A DNA stretch of 64,000 nt. Origin: Hyphomicrobiales bacterium. GTDB lineage: Bacteria; Pseudomonadota; Alphaproteobacteria; Rhizobiales; Rhizobiaceae. This document shows, in pieces, positions 1 to 9,760 of this stretch. The notes below the pieces were generated by a model. It worked only from the letters and a program-made list of their open reading frames with translations. It had not been told where the DNA came from and ran no database searches. The stretch is taken from contig UCKU01000009.1 in the NCBI GenBank assembly GCA_900473185.1, forward strand, positions 186,001-250,000, given 5' to 3'. Position 1 is the first letter of the stretch. The number at the start of each line of letters is the position of its first letter. Made by a program: the position numbers and the translations under genes.

Positions 1-1168
1 CGGTGAGGATCAGGCAGTTGCTGCCTTCCATATTGGCGAAGATCACCATGAGCTGATCAGCATCGCTGTCGAGGCCGACGATCGGCGCGCGCTCGACGAA
101 ATGCGAGATGGTACGCTCATAGTCCTTATTCTTCAGAAGGTCGCGGCCGAAGGGCTGATAGATATATTCCTTGAGGTGATGCTCGTGGATGATGCCGCGC
201 GGCTCACCATTGGCATTAAGAACAGGGAAATAGGCCTGGCGCGGATTGCGGCGGAACAGTTCGAAGACCGTATCGATGGCATCGCTCTCATAGACGGTCG
301 GCAGCATTTCGATCTGCTTGCGGATGAGGATTTCATCGAGCGACTGGCTGTTGCCCTTGTTCTTGCCGAGTTCCTGCAGGTGCGGGAAGGCAGGCACGAG
401 TTCGGAGAGATGCGTCGACGGGCGCGAGATGAACCAACCCTGCACGAGGTCGACGCCATAATCACGGCAGACGATGAATTCGGCTTCCGTCTCGATACCC
501 TCGGCGATCACGCGGGTGCCGAGCACGTGGGCCATGTTGACGATGCTCTTCAGCAGGTGGCGCTTGCGCGGGCTGCGGTCGATATCGGCGACGAAATGGC
601 GGTCGATCTTCAGGTAATCGACGGAATAATCGCAGAGCAGCTTCATCTCGCCATGACCGACGCCGAAATCGTCGATCGCCAGCTTGAAACCGGCCTTGCG
701 CAGGCGCGAGACGAGATCGGCGAATTCGGGCACGCTGGTATTGTCGAAGCGCTCGGAGAATTCGAAACAGACGGAGGACGGCGGGATATTGGCCGTTTTC
801 AGCTGCAGCAACAGGCTCTCGACAAGACGATTGCCATGCGGGATGAGGCGAACGTCGAGATTGAGGAAAAGCGTGGCCGTCGCGAAGTTCGAGAGCGTTG
901 CGAATTTGGCGAGCGCGCGGTTCGCGACCATCTGCTCGAGCTGCAAGAGCTGGCCGGTTTCATGGGCTTCGTCGAGGATTTCGATCGGCGTTTCGAAGCC
1001 GATACGCTCCTGCCCGCGCATGAGGGATTCATAACCGAAGACAGTGCCGGTACCGGCTTCGACAATCGGCTGAAACGCATTTTCAACGACAAGTTTAGCG
1101 AGGGTAACGATCTGATCGCTGGCATAACGACGCACGACACCCGGTTCGACGCTGGCAGCCAAAGACAT
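1..1168 (-). CDS. EAL domain plus CBS-pair signalling protein (3' end outside window)
   Basis: Probable cytoplasmic c-di-GMP phosphodiesterase. The first 389 codons lie here and the reading frame leaves the left edge still open. Residues about 15-262 are an EAL domain: ESLMR at 47-51 stands for EALxR, followed by a metal-binding LNLD, FEFSE, DDFG, a KIDR lysine and AEGIETE, so the usual catalytic residues look present. Residues about 270-389 resemble a CBS pair; in this architecture a GGDEF domain often follows, which would lie outside the window. There is no signal peptide or membrane segment. The start is the ATG preceded by GGAGATTGGC. The family call is firm; enzymatic activity is inferred. 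Confidence 0.9.
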   Translation of the reverse strand, partial: MSLAASVEPGVVRRYASDQIVTLAKLVVENAFQPIVEAGTGTVFGYESLMRGQERIGFETPIEILDEAHETGQLLQLEQMVANRALAKFATLSNFATATLFLNLDVRLIPHGNRLVESLLLQLKTANIPPSSVCFEFSERFDNTSVPEFADLVSRLRKAGFKLAIDDFGVGHGEMKLLCDYSVDYLKIDRHFVADIDRSPRKRHLLKSIVNMAHVLGTRVIAEGIETEAEFIVCRDYGVDLVQGWFISRPSTHLSELVPAFPHLQELGKNKGNSQSLDEILIRKQIEMLPTVYESDAIDTVFELFRRNPRQAYFPVLNANGEPRGIIHEHHLKEYIYQPFGRDLLKNKDYERTISHFVERAPIVGLDSDADQLMVIFANMEGSNCLILT

Positions 1169-1321
1169 GCCAATCTCCACTGTGACCTTTTCTTTTTCGG
1201 CCGGACAATGGAGCAGAAGGGTCAACGAACCCTTTCCTCAGTATGAAACTTTCATGAACGCGCAACCGCTCATGCACACCAAGCGCTTATTAGATTTTCT
1301 AATTTACAATCAACAGCTTAT

Positions 1322-1564
1322 TCAGGCCGAACGGCGATGCTCGGCTTCATGATCGGCGAACATATCGGCGACGCATCTGCCGCCGCTGGGTGCGCTTTCA
1401 TCGGCCAGAACTTCGCTGCGATATTCGCCCAGTTTGCGGGCGGCATCCCACAGGCGCAGTGCCTCGCGCACGACTTCGCTGCTCGACGCATATCCGCCTT
1501 GATCGACAGCATCGCGAATGCCGGCCGCCTGGAGCGGTGAGATGGAAACGGTGACCATCGGCAT
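1322..1564 (-). CDS. Orphan ParD/CopG-type antitoxin (ribbon-helix-helix)
   Basis: An 80-residue protein starting MPMVTVSISP, with the ribbon-helix-helix pattern of ParD antitoxins (beta strand at 1-8, then GGYASSSEVVREALRLWD). Such proteins repress their own operon and neutralise a ParE toxin. The start is fixed by GGAGGAGAATTCC just upstream. No toxin gene lies next to it: the 150 bases downstream hold only the leader of the EAL gene. The C-terminal third, rich in Gly, Ser and Ala, does not look like a usual toxin-binding tail. It is either an orphan antitoxin or a regulator derived from one. Confidence 0.8.
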   Translation of the reverse strand: MPMVTVSISPLQAAGIRDAVDQGGYASSSEVVREALRLWDAARKLGEYRSEVLADESAPSGGRCVADMFADHEAEHRRSA

Positions 1565-1700
1565 GGAATTCTCCTCCCATTCTTTTTCGGCAGAGACTGC
1601 CTCGGGGGTCCATTTTCGGCTTCTGGGGCGACAAGCGCCAATGCCGAAGTGCCTTAGCACAGGAGGCGGCTCTTCTGCGGAGCCGGCCTTCAATCGCAGA

Positions 1701-1729
1701 ATTTTAGTACCCCGCCATGTTCTTGTCAA
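1701..1729 (-). promoter_or_regulatory. Near-consensus sigma-70 promoter for the orphan ParD gene
   Basis: On the minus strand TTGACA (1729-1724) and TAAAAT (1706-1701) are separated by exactly 17 bases. Transcription would start near 1694 and read leftward through about 130 bases of leader into the ParD gene. Inferred from sequence only. Confidence 0.6.
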
Positions 1730-1776
1730 AAAAGAAACGGCCGAATCGGACCATCGGTCCGCCTCTCTCCACAGTT

Positions 1777-2325
1777 TCAAGAACGGATACCTAGGCCGAA
1801 GGCGAGCATTGTCCAGCCCTGAACGACGAGATCGACCGCCAGGAAGAGACCGAGGATCCAGAGGCTGTTGACGGGCCAGCCAAGCGCGATCACGAAGCCT
1901 GCGAGAGCTGTGATGAGGCCGCTCGCAACAATCCAGCCCCAGCCCTTGAGCGGCCGCATGCGCAATCCGACGAAGAGGCGGAAGACACCGGCAATAAGCA
2001 GCGCGATGGCCAGAAACAGGGTCAAAGCGGCGGACGTGAGGATGGGGTTGATGAAGGCACAGACACCAGCGAGCACATAGAGGATGCCACTCAACGCCCA
2101 GAAGAGCACATGATCCCAGCCGCGCACCTGGAAGGCGTGGATGAGATAGATGACACCGCCTGCCAGCATCAGCATGCCGACATAAAAGACCGAAGCGACG
2201 GTCGCCATCAGCAGGTTGCTGAGGGCGATGAGGCCGCAGATGAGAAGCAGTACGCCGAGACCGACGAACCATACCCATTTCGACCGCAGCGGGGATTCGG
2301 GCATTCCGTCGTAAATATTGGCCAT
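1777..2325 (-). CDS. HdeD-family (DUF308) membrane protein
   Basis: A 182-residue integral membrane protein with about six hydrophobic segments arranged as three helical hairpins, each with Gly-rich short turns. This is the DUF308/HdeD fold; the E. coli member is linked to acid resistance, but the role in rhizobia is not established. AGGAGGTGCGCC upstream supports the ATG. It appears to be monocistronic, divergent from betI, with 141 bases between the two starts. The family call is secure and the function unknown. Confidence 0.85.
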   Translation of the reverse strand: MANIYDGMPESPLRSKWVWFVGLGVLLLICGLIALSNLLMATVASVFYVGMLMLAGGVIYLIHAFQVRGWDHVLFWALSGILYVLAGVCAFINPILTSAALTLFLAIALLIAGVFRLFVGLRMRPLKGWGWIVASGLITALAGFVIALGWPVNSLWILGLFLAVDLVVQGWTMLAFGLGIRS

Positions 2326-2411
2326 TGGCGCACCTCCTGATTGCTGGAGATATGCTGCAGCAATTTCTCACGAAAAGAGGTGATCCGGATCAATCCGGCG
2401 AAAGATTTTTG

Positions 2412-2431
2412 TTGATTGACCAGTCAATCAA
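2412..2431. promoter_or_regulatory. BetI-type operator
   Basis: A perfect inverted repeat, TTGATTGAC / GTCAATCAA, with a 2-base spacer, 36 bases upstream of the betI start. Established BetI operators are TTGATTG-type palindromes, and choline relieves repression. Its position in front of betIBA supports autoregulation. Confidence 0.75.
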
Positions 2432-2466
2432 AAATACGCTTCAATGCATTCTCGGGAGAACTGAGC

Positions 2467-3054
2467 TTGCCGAAGGTTGGAATGGAACCGGTGCGCCGCA
2501 AGGCGCTTGTGGATGCAGCGCTGCGGGTGATCGGCGATCACGGCTCGCTGACCGTCACCATGTCCGATATCGCCCGGCGGGCCGGGGTGTCGCCTGCCCT
2601 TGCCCACCACTATTTTGGCAGCAAGGAACAGCTGCTGATCGAGACAATCCGTTTCCTTTTGCGCCAGCTGCGCGAGGACGCGGTGACGGCACTGGGACAA
2701 GCGGCAACGCCACGGGAGCGGATCTCGGCCATCATCCGCGTCAACTTTAACGCCGACCAGTTCGCGCCGCAGACGATTGCCGCCTGGCTTGCCTTCTATG
2801 CCGAGGCGCAGCGATCCGAAGAGACACGGCGTTTCCTCGTCATCTATGCGCGGCGCCTGCGCTCCAACCTGCTCGCGGCCCTCAAGGCTCTTTGCCCTGA
2901 CGATGCCGCAGAACGCATCGCCGAGGGCGCGGCGGCGATGATCGACGGGCTCTATATCCGGCAAAGTCTGAAATCGGCGCCGATCAGCATTACAGCCTCG
3001 ATCGCGCTGACGGAGGATTATGTAACGATGCAGCTCGACCGCATCGGCAAATGA
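2467..3054 (+). CDS. betI: Choline-responsive transcriptional repressor BetI (TetR family)
   Basis: A 195-residue TetR-family repressor, the same length as E. coli BetI. The N-terminal [11 protein letters not shown] matches the BetI start, followed by a helix-turn-helix ([22 protein letters not shown], about residues 30-52). The frame is open further upstream, but that extension runs through the operator, so I place the start at TTG 2467, which has GGGAGAA six bases before it. It is first in betI-betB-betA, 34 bases ahead of betB. It presumably represses the operon until choline is available. Confidence 0.92.
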   Translation: MPKVGMEPVRRKALVDAALRVIGDHGSLTVTMSDIARRAGVSPALAHHYFGSKEQLLIETIRFLLRQLREDAVTALGQAATPRERISAIIRVNFNADQFAPQTIAAWLAFYAEAQRSEETRRFLVIYARRLRSNLLAALKALCPDDAAERIAEGAAAMIDGLYIRQSLKSAPISITASIALTEDYVTMQLDRIGK

Positions 3055-3088
3055 ACAACCTCATGCCAACCAGCCAGGGAACAGCGAC

Positions 3089-4552
3089 ATGAAAGCCCAG
3101 CCGAAAGCATCGCACTTCATCGACGGGGAATATGTCGAGGATGACAGCGGCACCCTCATCGAGAGCATCTATCCGGCGACCGGCGAAGTGATCGCCCGGC
3201 TTTATGCCGCAACGCCTGCGATTGTCGAGAAGGCGATCGCAGCTGCCAAACGCGCGCAGCCGGAATGGGCAGCCTTGAGCCCGATGGTGCGCGGGCGCAT
3301 CCTGAAGCGCGCGGCCGAGATCATGCGCGAGCGCAACCGCGAGCTTTCCGAGCTGGAGACGCTCGATACCGGCAAGCCGATCCAGGAAACTCTTGTCGCC
3401 GATCCGACCTCGGGCGCCGACGCCTTCGAATTCTTCGGCGGCGTAGCACCAGCGGGACTGAACGGCTCGCATATCCCGCTCGGCCAGGACTTTGCCTATA
3501 CGAAGCGCGTGCCGCTCGGCGTCTGCGTCGGCATCGGCGCCTGGAATTATCCGCAGCAGATAGCCTGCTGGAAGGGTGCGCCGGCGCTGGTCGCCGGCAA
3601 TGCCATGGTCTTCAAGCCCTCGGAAACCACACCGCTCGGCGCGCTGAAGATTGCCGAAATCCTGCACGAGGCCGGCCTGCCGAAGGGGCTCTACAATGTC
3701 ATCCAGGGCGACCGGGATACCGGGCCGCTGCTCGTCAACCACCCTGATGTCGCCAAGGTTTCGCTGACAGGCTCGGTGCCAACAGGGCGCAAGGTGGCTG
3801 CGGCGGCTGCAGGCCAGCTCAAGCACGTGACGATGGAACTCGGCGGCAAGTCGCCGCTGATCGTCTTCGACGATGCCGATCTCGACAGTGCCGTCGGCGG
3901 TGCGATGCTCGGCAATTTCTATTCGACGGGCCAGGTCTGCTCCAACGGTACCCGTGTCTTCGTACAGAAGACGATCAAAGGCGAGTTCCTGAAGCGGCTG
4001 AAGGCGCGCACCGAGGCGATCCTGATCGGCGACCCGATGGACGAAGCCAGCCAGCTCGGCCCGATGGTGTCCTGGGCACAGCGCGAGAAGGTGTTGTCCT
4101 ATATCGAGAAGGGCAAGGCCGAGGGCGCGACACTGGTGACCGGCGGCGGTATCCCGAACCATGTGACGGGCGAAGGCTATTATGTGCAGCCGACCGTCTT
4201 TGCCAATGTCACTGACGGGATGACAATCGCGCGCGAAGAGATCTTCGGCCCGGTCATGTGCGTGCTCGACTTCGACGATGAAGCCGAGGTGATCAAGCGC
4301 GCCAATACGACGGAGTTCGGCCTCTCCGGCGGCGTCTTCACTGCCGACCTGACCCGCGCTCACCGCGTCGTCGACCAGCTGGAGGCCGGCACGCTCTGGA
4401 TCAATACCTACAATCTTTGCCCGGTCGAAATCCCGTTCGGGGGATCGAAGCAATCGGGCTTCGGGCGGGAGAATTCGCTGGCGGCACTCGAACACTATAG
4501 CGAGCTGAAGACGGTTTATGTCGGCATGGGGCCGGTCGCCTCACCGTACTGA
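3089..4552 (+). CDS. betB: Betaine aldehyde dehydrogenase
   Basis: Oxidises betaine aldehyde to glycine betaine with NAD(P)+, the second step of choline-to-osmoprotectant conversion in the cytoplasm. The 487 residues form one aldehyde dehydrogenase domain with oxyanion Asn153 (AWNYP), general-base Glu250 (MELGGKSP) and nucleophile Cys284 ([10 protein letters not shown]). It lies between betI and betA, as in other bet operons. In Sinorhizobium betC (choline sulfatase) sits between betI and betB; here only 34 bases separate them, so betC is absent from this operon. Confidence 0.95.
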   Translation: MKAQPKASHFIDGEYVEDDSGTLIESIYPATGEVIARLYAATPAIVEKAIAAAKRAQPEWAALSPMVRGRILKRAAEIMRERNRELSELETLDTGKPIQETLVADPTSGADAFEFFGGVAPAGLNGSHIPLGQDFAYTKRVPLGVCVGIGAWNYPQQIACWKGAPALVAGNAMVFKPSETTPLGALKIAEILHEAGLPKGLYNVIQGDRDTGPLLVNHPDVAKVSLTGSVPTGRKVAAAAAGQLKHVTMELGGKSPLIVFDDADLDSAVGGAMLGNFYSTGQVCSNGTRVFVQKTIKGEFLKRLKARTEAILIGDPMDEASQLGPMVSWAQREKVLSYIEKGKAEGATLVTGGGIPNHVTGEGYYVQPTVFANVTDGMTIAREEIFGPVMCVLDFDDEAEVIKRANTTEFGLSGGVFTADLTRAHRVVDQLEAGTLWINTYNLCPVEIPFGGSKQSGFGRENSLAALEHYSELKTVYVGMGPVASPY

Positions 4553-4604
4553 GCCCATCCAGAATCGACGCATCCGTTGCACACGACAATCCAAAGGGAA
4601 CAGC

Positions 4605-6257
4605 ATGCAACAGGCAGATTTCGTCATCGTCGGCTCCGGCTCGGCAGGTTCGGCGCTGGCCTACCGGCTTTCGGAAGACGGCAAGAACACGGTCATCGTC
4701 ATCGAGGCGGGCGGCTCGGATTTCGGGCCGTTCATCCAGATGCCGGCCGCCCTTGCCTGGCCGATGAGCATGAAGCGCTATAACTGGGGTTATCTTTCCG
4801 AGCCCGAGGCCAACCTCAACAACCGGCGCATCACCGCGCCGCGCGGCAAGGTGATCGGCGGTTCCTCCTCCATCAACGGCATGGTCTATGTGCGCGGCCA
4901 TGCGGAAGACTACAACCGATGGGAAGAACTTGGCGCGAATGGCTGGGCCTATGCGGATGTGCTGCCCTATTTCAAGCGCATGGAGCATTCGCACGGAGGA
5001 GAAGAAGGCTGGCGCGGCACGGACGGGCCGCTGCATGTGCAGCGCGGCGTGCTGAAGAACCCACTGTTTCACGCCTTCATCGATGCTGGAAAACAGGCTG
5101 GTTTCGAAACGACCGGGGATTATAACGGCTCGAAGCAGGAAGGCTTCGGGCTGATGGAACAGACCATCCATCGTGGCCGGCGTTGGTCGGCGGCAAGCGC
5201 CTATCTGAAGCCGGCGCTGAAGCGGCCGAATGTTGAGCTCGTTAAGGGCTTTGCGCGCAGGATCATCGTCGAGAATGGCCGCGCGACAGGCGTGGAAATC
5301 GAGCGCGGCGGCGCAACCGAGATCGTCAAGGCTAATCGCGAGGTGATCGTCTCGGCCTCCTCCTTCAACTCTCCGAAGCTTTTGATGCTCTCCGGCATCG
5401 GCCCCGGCGGACACCTGCAGGACATGGGCATTGAGGTAAAGATCGACCGGCCGGGCGTCGGCGCCAATCTGCAGGACCATATGGAATTCTATTTCCAGCA
5501 GATCTCGACGAAGCCGGTGTCGCTCTATTCCTGGCTGCCATGGTTCTGGCAGGGTGTGGCCGGTGCGCAATGGCTGCTTTCCAAGGGCGGCCTTGGCGCA
5601 TCCAACCAGTTCGAGGCCTGCGCCTTCCTGCGTTCCGCGCCGGGGCTGAAGCAGCCAGATATCCAATATCATTTCCTGCCGGTCGCCATCAGCTATGACG
5701 GCAAGGCGGCGGCCAACACGCATGGTTTCCAGGTGCATGTCGGCTACAATCTGTCGAAATCGCGGGGCAGCGTGACGTTGCGCTCTGCCGATCCGAAGGC
5801 CGATCCGGTGCTGCGCTTCAACTATATGAGCCATGTCGAGGACTGGGAGAAGTTCCGTCATTGCGTGCGCCTGACCCGCGAAATCTTCGGCCAGAAGGCC
5901 TTCGACCATTATCGCGGCCCGGAAATCCAGCCGGGCGAAAAGGTGCAAAGCGACGACGAGATCGACGCCTTCCTGCGCGAGCATCTGGAAAGCGCCTATC
6001 ATCCCTGCGGCACTTGCCGGATGGGTGCGAAGGACGATCCGATGGCCGTCGTCGATCCCGATACACGGGTAATCGGCGTCGATGGCCTGCGCGTCGCAGA
6101 CAGCTCGATCTTCCCGCATGTCACCTATGGCAATCTGAATGGTCCGTCGATCATGACGGGCGAGAAGGCCGCAGACCATATTCTCGGCAAAGAGCTGATA
6201 GCGCGTTCCAATCAGGAGCCGTGGATCAATCCGCGCGCGGCGGTGAGCGACCGGTAG
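4605..6257 (+). CDS. betA: Choline dehydrogenase
   Basis: FAD-dependent GMC-family oxidoreductase, 550 residues, that oxidises choline to betaine aldehyde, usually membrane-associated. It has the dinucleotide-binding [14 protein letters not shown] at 9-22, a GMC signature near residue 80 ([18 protein letters not shown] region) and the C-terminal catalytic His in SAYHPCGTC. The frame extends 29 codons upstream, but AAAGGGAACAGC before ATG 4605 and homology to BetA starting QQADFVIVG fix the start. It is last in the bet operon; the stop abuts a converging toxin remnant. Confidence 0.95.
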   Translation: MQQADFVIVGSGSAGSALAYRLSEDGKNTVIVIEAGGSDFGPFIQMPAALAWPMSMKRYNWGYLSEPEANLNNRRITAPRGKVIGGSSSINGMVYVRGHAEDYNRWEELGANGWAYADVLPYFKRMEHSHGGEEGWRGTDGPLHVQRGVLKNPLFHAFIDAGKQAGFETTGDYNGSKQEGFGLMEQTIHRGRRWSAASAYLKPALKRPNVELVKGFARRIIVENGRATGVEIERGGATEIVKANREVIVSASSFNSPKLLMLSGIGPGGHLQDMGIEVKIDRPGVGANLQDHMEFYFQQISTKPVSLYSWLPWFWQGVAGAQWLLSKGGLGASNQFEACAFLRSAPGLKQPDIQYHFLPVAISYDGKAAANTHGFQVHVGYNLSKSRGSVTLRSADPKADPVLRFNYMSHVEDWEKFRHCVRLTREIFGQKAFDHYRGPEIQPGEKVQSDDEIDAFLREHLESAYHPCGTCRMGAKDDPMAVVDPDTRVIGVDGLRVADSSIFPHVTYGNLNGPSIMTGEKAADHILGKELIARSNQEPWINPRAAVSDR

Positions 6258-6431
6258 TCAGTGGTAGTCTTCTTCGTGCTGGTGACGGACGGCGAGCACG
6301 ATGACGGTCGCTTCGTCGATCACTTTGAGAAGAATGACATATCCGGCTAGGCCGAACGGCACGACGAGTTCACGCAGCAGCGGACCATCCGCGGAAGCGC
6401 GTCTGGCCTCAGCCGAAGGGCATAAAAAACT
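6258..6431 (-). pseudogene. C-terminal remnant of a RelE/ParE-family toxin
   Basis: The minus strand encodes a tail ending LLRELVVPFGLAGYVILLKV ... VIVLAVRHQHEEDYH, the conserved C-terminal half of RelE/ParE mRNA-interferase or gyrase-inhibitor toxins. The N-terminal half is missing: upstream the frame runs into a palindromic repeat and has no ATG or GTG before a stop at about 6478. No antitoxin gene adjoins. The stop lies directly against the betA stop. It is read as decayed and probably not functional. Confidence 0.65.
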
Positions 6432-6432
6432 G

Positions 6433-6476
6433 GAGCGGGATGCCAGAAAGTGTGCGCGGTTTTCGGCATCCCGCTC
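6433..6476. repeat. Intergenic hairpin element, copy A
   Basis: Perfect 12-base arms, GAGCGGGATGCC (6433-6444) and GGCATCCCGCTC (6465-6476), enclose a 20-base loop, AGAAAGTGTGCGCGGTTTTC. The loop core resembles the core of three other elements (about 17.47, 26.7 and 63.78 kb). It sits between betA plus the toxin remnant and the converging MCP gene. TTATCTTTTTG follows on the plus strand, so it might also terminate betIBA transcripts. Confidence 0.7.
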
Positions 6477-6508
6477 TTATCTTTTTGATTGAGAGACGGG
6501 TTCAGATT

Positions 6509-8743
6509 TCAGGCCGCGCGAGATACCTTTCGGCCTTGCTCTCTCTGCGTTCGCATCTGGAACTGGGCCAGCAGTTCGGAAAGACGACCGCTTTCTTCCG
6601 CGAGACCTGCTCCGGCGGCGTTCATCTCTTCGACCATCGCGGCGTTCTGCTGCGTGACCTGATCCATATGGTTCACGGATGTATTGATTTCCGAAAGACC
6701 GGATGCCTGTTCCTTGGCGGCAACTGCGATCGCTTCCATATGCTGGTTTATCGCTACAACCAGTTGCGCGATTTCCTTCAAACCGTCGCCGGTATTGTTG
6801 ACCAGAGTAACACCCTGATTGACCGCAGCCTCGGAGTTGCCGATCAGCGTCTTGATTTCCTTGGCCGCCCGGGCCGAACGCTGGGCAAGCTCACGAACCT
6901 CCTGAGCCACAACCGCAAAGCCCTTACCGGCTTCGCCCGCCCGGGCCGCCTCGACACCGGCGTTCAGCGCAAGAAGGTTGGTCTGGAACGCGATTTCATC
7001 GATGACACCGATGATGTTGCTGATCTGGCTGGATGCGGTTTCGATCTTCTGCATCGCATCGACAGCGTTCGATACCACTTCCCTGGAGGTTTCCGCACGA
7101 GCGCTCGCATGACGGACCATCTCACGTGCTTCGCTGGCGCGTTCCGATGTCTGCTTGACGTTGGTCGTGACTTGCTCCAGCGCGGCCGCCGTTTCTTCCA
7201 GCGACGCAGCCTGCTGTTCGGTGCGCTTGGAAAGCTGGTCCGAGGCGGTCGAAATTTCGCCGCTGCCGCTGCGAACGCTGCGCGCAGTATGGCTCACACT
7301 TTCAAGCGTAGTACGCAACTGGCGCACGGAATCATTGAAGTCGTGGCGAAGCGTCTCGAATTGTTCGCTGAAGACCTCGTCGATCTCACACAACATATCG
7401 CCGGAGGCGAGACGCTTGAGACCGTCGGCAAGTCCCGATGTCGCCTGCATCAAACGCTCTTCCGCCTCGCGTTCCACCTTTTGCTGGATGGCGATACGCT
7501 CGATCTCGGACGCCTGGCGCGAACGCTCCGCTTCTGCTTCCAGGTTCTTGTTGTGAAGCGCGGCCTGCTTGAACACTTCGACCGCGCGGGCCATCTCGCC
7601 GATCTCGTCCGTTCTGTTGGCGCCGGAGACGACAACCGAAAGGTCCCCGCTTGCCAGCTTGCGCATGACCGCCGTCAGCATGCCGATCGGATTGGCGACA
7701 CGGAAAACTACCATCATGATTCCGGCGATCGACAAAGCAAATGTAAGGAGTGTGGCGACACTATAAATAATGATCGACTGCGTTGCGGCGGAAACATTTT
7801 CAGACGTTGCGTTCGTCATCTCCGTCAGCGCCGCTGCTGCGATGTCTGCGAGCGAAGCCTGCGCCGGGCCTGCAGGTTTGCGCCATTCGTCGACAGCGAT
7901 GTTCATCGGCTGACCGGCCTGGAAAGATTTGATCGCTGCTACCCGCTGATCCGCAAAGGGTCCGGCAAAGTAGGTCGTCTGCGCGGTGTCGTACAATTTC
8001 ACGAGCCCTGCAGGCGTTGCCGGGCTGCGTACTATCTGCGTGATGACACTCCATGCAAAATTGACCTTCGCATCCAGGAGAGCGATTTCCGCAAGCTTGC
8101 CGGCGGGCAGAGCTTCTTTGGCGATAATCGCACCCACAAATGTCGAGTTTGCCGATCCGGCATTGGTGCGGGCCGACCATGCAAGCGAGCGAAGCTGCGT
8201 GAACATCATCATTCCGGGCTCGCGCGCATTGATGGCAGCCTCGATGTCGTTGGCGGCCTTTTCGAGATCGCCCAGCATCTTATCCGCCAGTGGCAGAACC
8301 TGCGCGGCCAAGGCGGGGTCACGATTGGCGACCGGCATTTTCAGAGCCGCGTCGATCTGCTGACGGAAGGACATCCATTGACTGTAGCCCTGAAGGACAG
8401 GGGAAAGCGAGGTCCGCAGCGCGGTCGAACCGCTGTCGTCATTCAAGTCTTTGATCGCTGCAAACGCGGGATCGACACTCTTTCGCCCCGCTTCGAGGTT
8501 GACCAGGCTGGATTGCGTTTCAGAGGGCTCGAGTTTGATGGCCGACGAAATAGCGCCGCGCTCGCCGCGCAATCCGAGCAGTGCATCGAACAGCCTCGCG
8601 TCGAGCTGAGCGAGCTCCGAAAGCCGTGTGGAATTCTGATAGACGCGAACTTCCTGCTGCAGCATGCTGCCGACAAGTCCAATGACTGCAAGACTTAATC
8701 CCACAAAGGCTAGAACCAAAGTGTGCTTGATCGAAATTTTCAC
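6509..8743 (-). CDS. Methyl-accepting chemotaxis protein with NIT-like periplasmic domain
   Basis: Transmembrane chemoreceptor, 744 residues. There is a transmembrane helix near residues 5-27, then a roughly 280-residue periplasmic helical region whose [19 protein letters not shown] resembles NIT-type sensors, a second transmembrane segment near 320-345, HAMP, and a C-terminal signalling domain. The hairpin tip [20 protein letters not shown] is canonical; one residue differs from the commoner NAAVEAA. There is no CheR/CheB pentapeptide. I choose GTG 8743 (GGGGTAATTAAA before it) over an upstream in-frame TTG. The ligand is unknown. It is monocistronic. Confidence 0.9.
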   Translation of the reverse strand: MKISIKHTLVLAFVGLSLAVIGLVGSMLQQEVRVYQNSTRLSELAQLDARLFDALLGLRGERGAISSAIKLEPSETQSSLVNLEAGRKSVDPAFAAIKDLNDDSGSTALRTSLSPVLQGYSQWMSFRQQIDAALKMPVANRDPALAAQVLPLADKMLGDLEKAANDIEAAINAREPGMMMFTQLRSLAWSARTNAGSANSTFVGAIIAKEALPAGKLAEIALLDAKVNFAWSVITQIVRSPATPAGLVKLYDTAQTTYFAGPFADQRVAAIKSFQAGQPMNIAVDEWRKPAGPAQASLADIAAAALTEMTNATSENVSAATQSIIIYSVATLLTFALSIAGIMMVVFRVANPIGMLTAVMRKLASGDLSVVVSGANRTDEIGEMARAVEVFKQAALHNKNLEAEAERSRQASEIERIAIQQKVEREAEERLMQATSGLADGLKRLASGDMLCEIDEVFSEQFETLRHDFNDSVRQLRTTLESVSHTARSVRSGSGEISTASDQLSKRTEQQAASLEETAAALEQVTTNVKQTSERASEAREMVRHASARAETSREVVSNAVDAMQKIETASSQISNIIGVIDEIAFQTNLLALNAGVEAARAGEAGKGFAVVAQEVRELAQRSARAAKEIKTLIGNSEAAVNQGVTLVNNTGDGLKEIAQLVVAINQHMEAIAVAAKEQASGLSEINTSVNHMDQVTQQNAAMVEEMNAAGAGLAEESGRLSELLAQFQMRTQREQGRKVSRAA

Positions 8744-9280
8744 TTTAATTACCCCAAAAGACAGCAATCACGGCCTGAATTATGCTTCGTCGAAGCTCAA
8801 CAAATGCTTCCTGCAGCAACCGAATTGCCTACCCGCAACCCGTTGCGTTCAAAGATGTTATGAGCTTGCGCGAAAACGATAAAAATTGAATTAAACGCTT
8901 GCAGGTTACAATAAGACTGGCTGGCAGCTCTCAGTTTTTTTGCCAGATGCCATGCGCAGGTACCGACGCAACTTTAGACCGACGATCGTCAGTGTGCGAA
9001 TGGACACTGAGTCCCGCGTCTTGCACTCTTTGGCGAATGAGTGATGCATGCCTAACTGAGACGAGCGCTACTTTGGCGGATCGAGGGTTAATCAACCAAC
9101 AGGTGGGAAGGCATGTCCTCTAAGGAGGACGGGCCATGGATTGGGATGCTGCCTGACGGAATGGTTGACGCCATTTGTCGATCTGCCTGGTCACCAGAAA
9201 CGGCGGATGCTCGTCGGCGCCGTTCCGGCAGGGGCTGCCCGCCGACGGCGCAGCTGAGCGACATCAGGCGGACGGCCACG
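8744..9280. other. 537-base intergenic region without a supported gene
   Basis: Upstream region of the MCP gene and downstream region of the membrane-protein gene. A 63-codon minus frame (9088-9279) has no ribosome-binding site and no recognisable fold. A consensus TAAGGAGG at 9121 precedes only a 6-codon plus ORF at 9136. Nothing else could be assigned. Confidence 0.5.
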
Positions 9281-9751
9281 TCAGAGAAAACCGATCCACC
9301 TGCCGGCGACGACGGCAGCGATCCATATCATCGCCGAAAGAGCCGCGGAGAACCGCATGGCGGGACGGACGATGCCGATCGTCATCGCCGCTCGCCAGCC
9401 CGGCCCCGCGTGAACCAGGAGTACATTGAGGATGCCGAAAGCGATCAGTCCGAGCTTGGCAAGGAAGGCGGGATTGGTGGCATACTCACCTGGGCGGACG
9501 CTGAAGAGGCAGAAGCCGGTGAGCAAAGCCAGAGCGAGGCCGATGCCGGCCGAACGGGACAGGAATGGTGCGACGACTTCCACCGGTACCTTACCAAAGA
9601 ACCCGGCGAGCCTGAGATCAAGCGGCAGGATGGCGCCGACCAGAAGACCGATCGCCAGGATATGGGCGGCATTGACGAACATGTAGAGCGTCGCGGAGCG
9701 CCGAAGCTCGACCGCGAGCATGGTGGCAGCCAGCCATTCGAGAAGCTCCAT
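9281..9751 (-). CDS. Four-to-five-helix integral membrane protein, function unknown
   Basis: A 156-residue protein with about four or five transmembrane segments (AHILAIGLLVGAILPLDLRL; the SAGIGLALALLTGFCLF region; LGLIAFGILNVLLVHA; ALSAMIWIAAVVAGRW). An internal His in the first helix and Arg/Asp in the first loop recall small DUF2214/DUF6644-like proteins found with DUF6152 proteins. It starts 9 bases after its upstream neighbour ends, so the two form one operon. No catalytic motif was seen. Confidence 0.7.
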   Translation of the reverse strand: MELLEWLAATMLAVELRRSATLYMFVNAAHILAIGLLVGAILPLDLRLAGFFGKVPVEVVAPFLSRSAGIGLALALLTGFCLFSVRPGEYATNPAFLAKLGLIAFGILNVLLVHAGPGWRAAMTIGIVRPAMRFSAALSAMIWIAAVVAGRWIGFL

Positions 9752-9760
9752 GACGAGGCG

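Noticed and set aside
101..1246. Long open frame on the plus strand
   Set aside because: Antisense to the EAL-CBS gene, whose minus-strand translation has clear domains; high GC at third positions creates such shadows.
1322..2371. 349-codon minus frame spanning the ParD and HdeD-like genes
   Set aside because: Only its last 80 codons are ParD, which has its own ribosome-binding site; the rest is an out-of-frame shadow of the HdeD-like gene.
6440..8698. 752-codon plus-strand open frame
   Set aside because: Exact antisense of the chemoreceptor gene; minus-strand motifs are unambiguous.
9121..9156. Consensus TAAGGAGG followed by a 6-codon ORF on the plus strand
   Set aside because: No gene follows on that strand for a leader peptide to control; likely chance.
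9088..9279. 63-codon minus ORF directly after the membrane-protein stop
   Set aside because: No ribosome-binding site, no fold signal, and mixed codon use.
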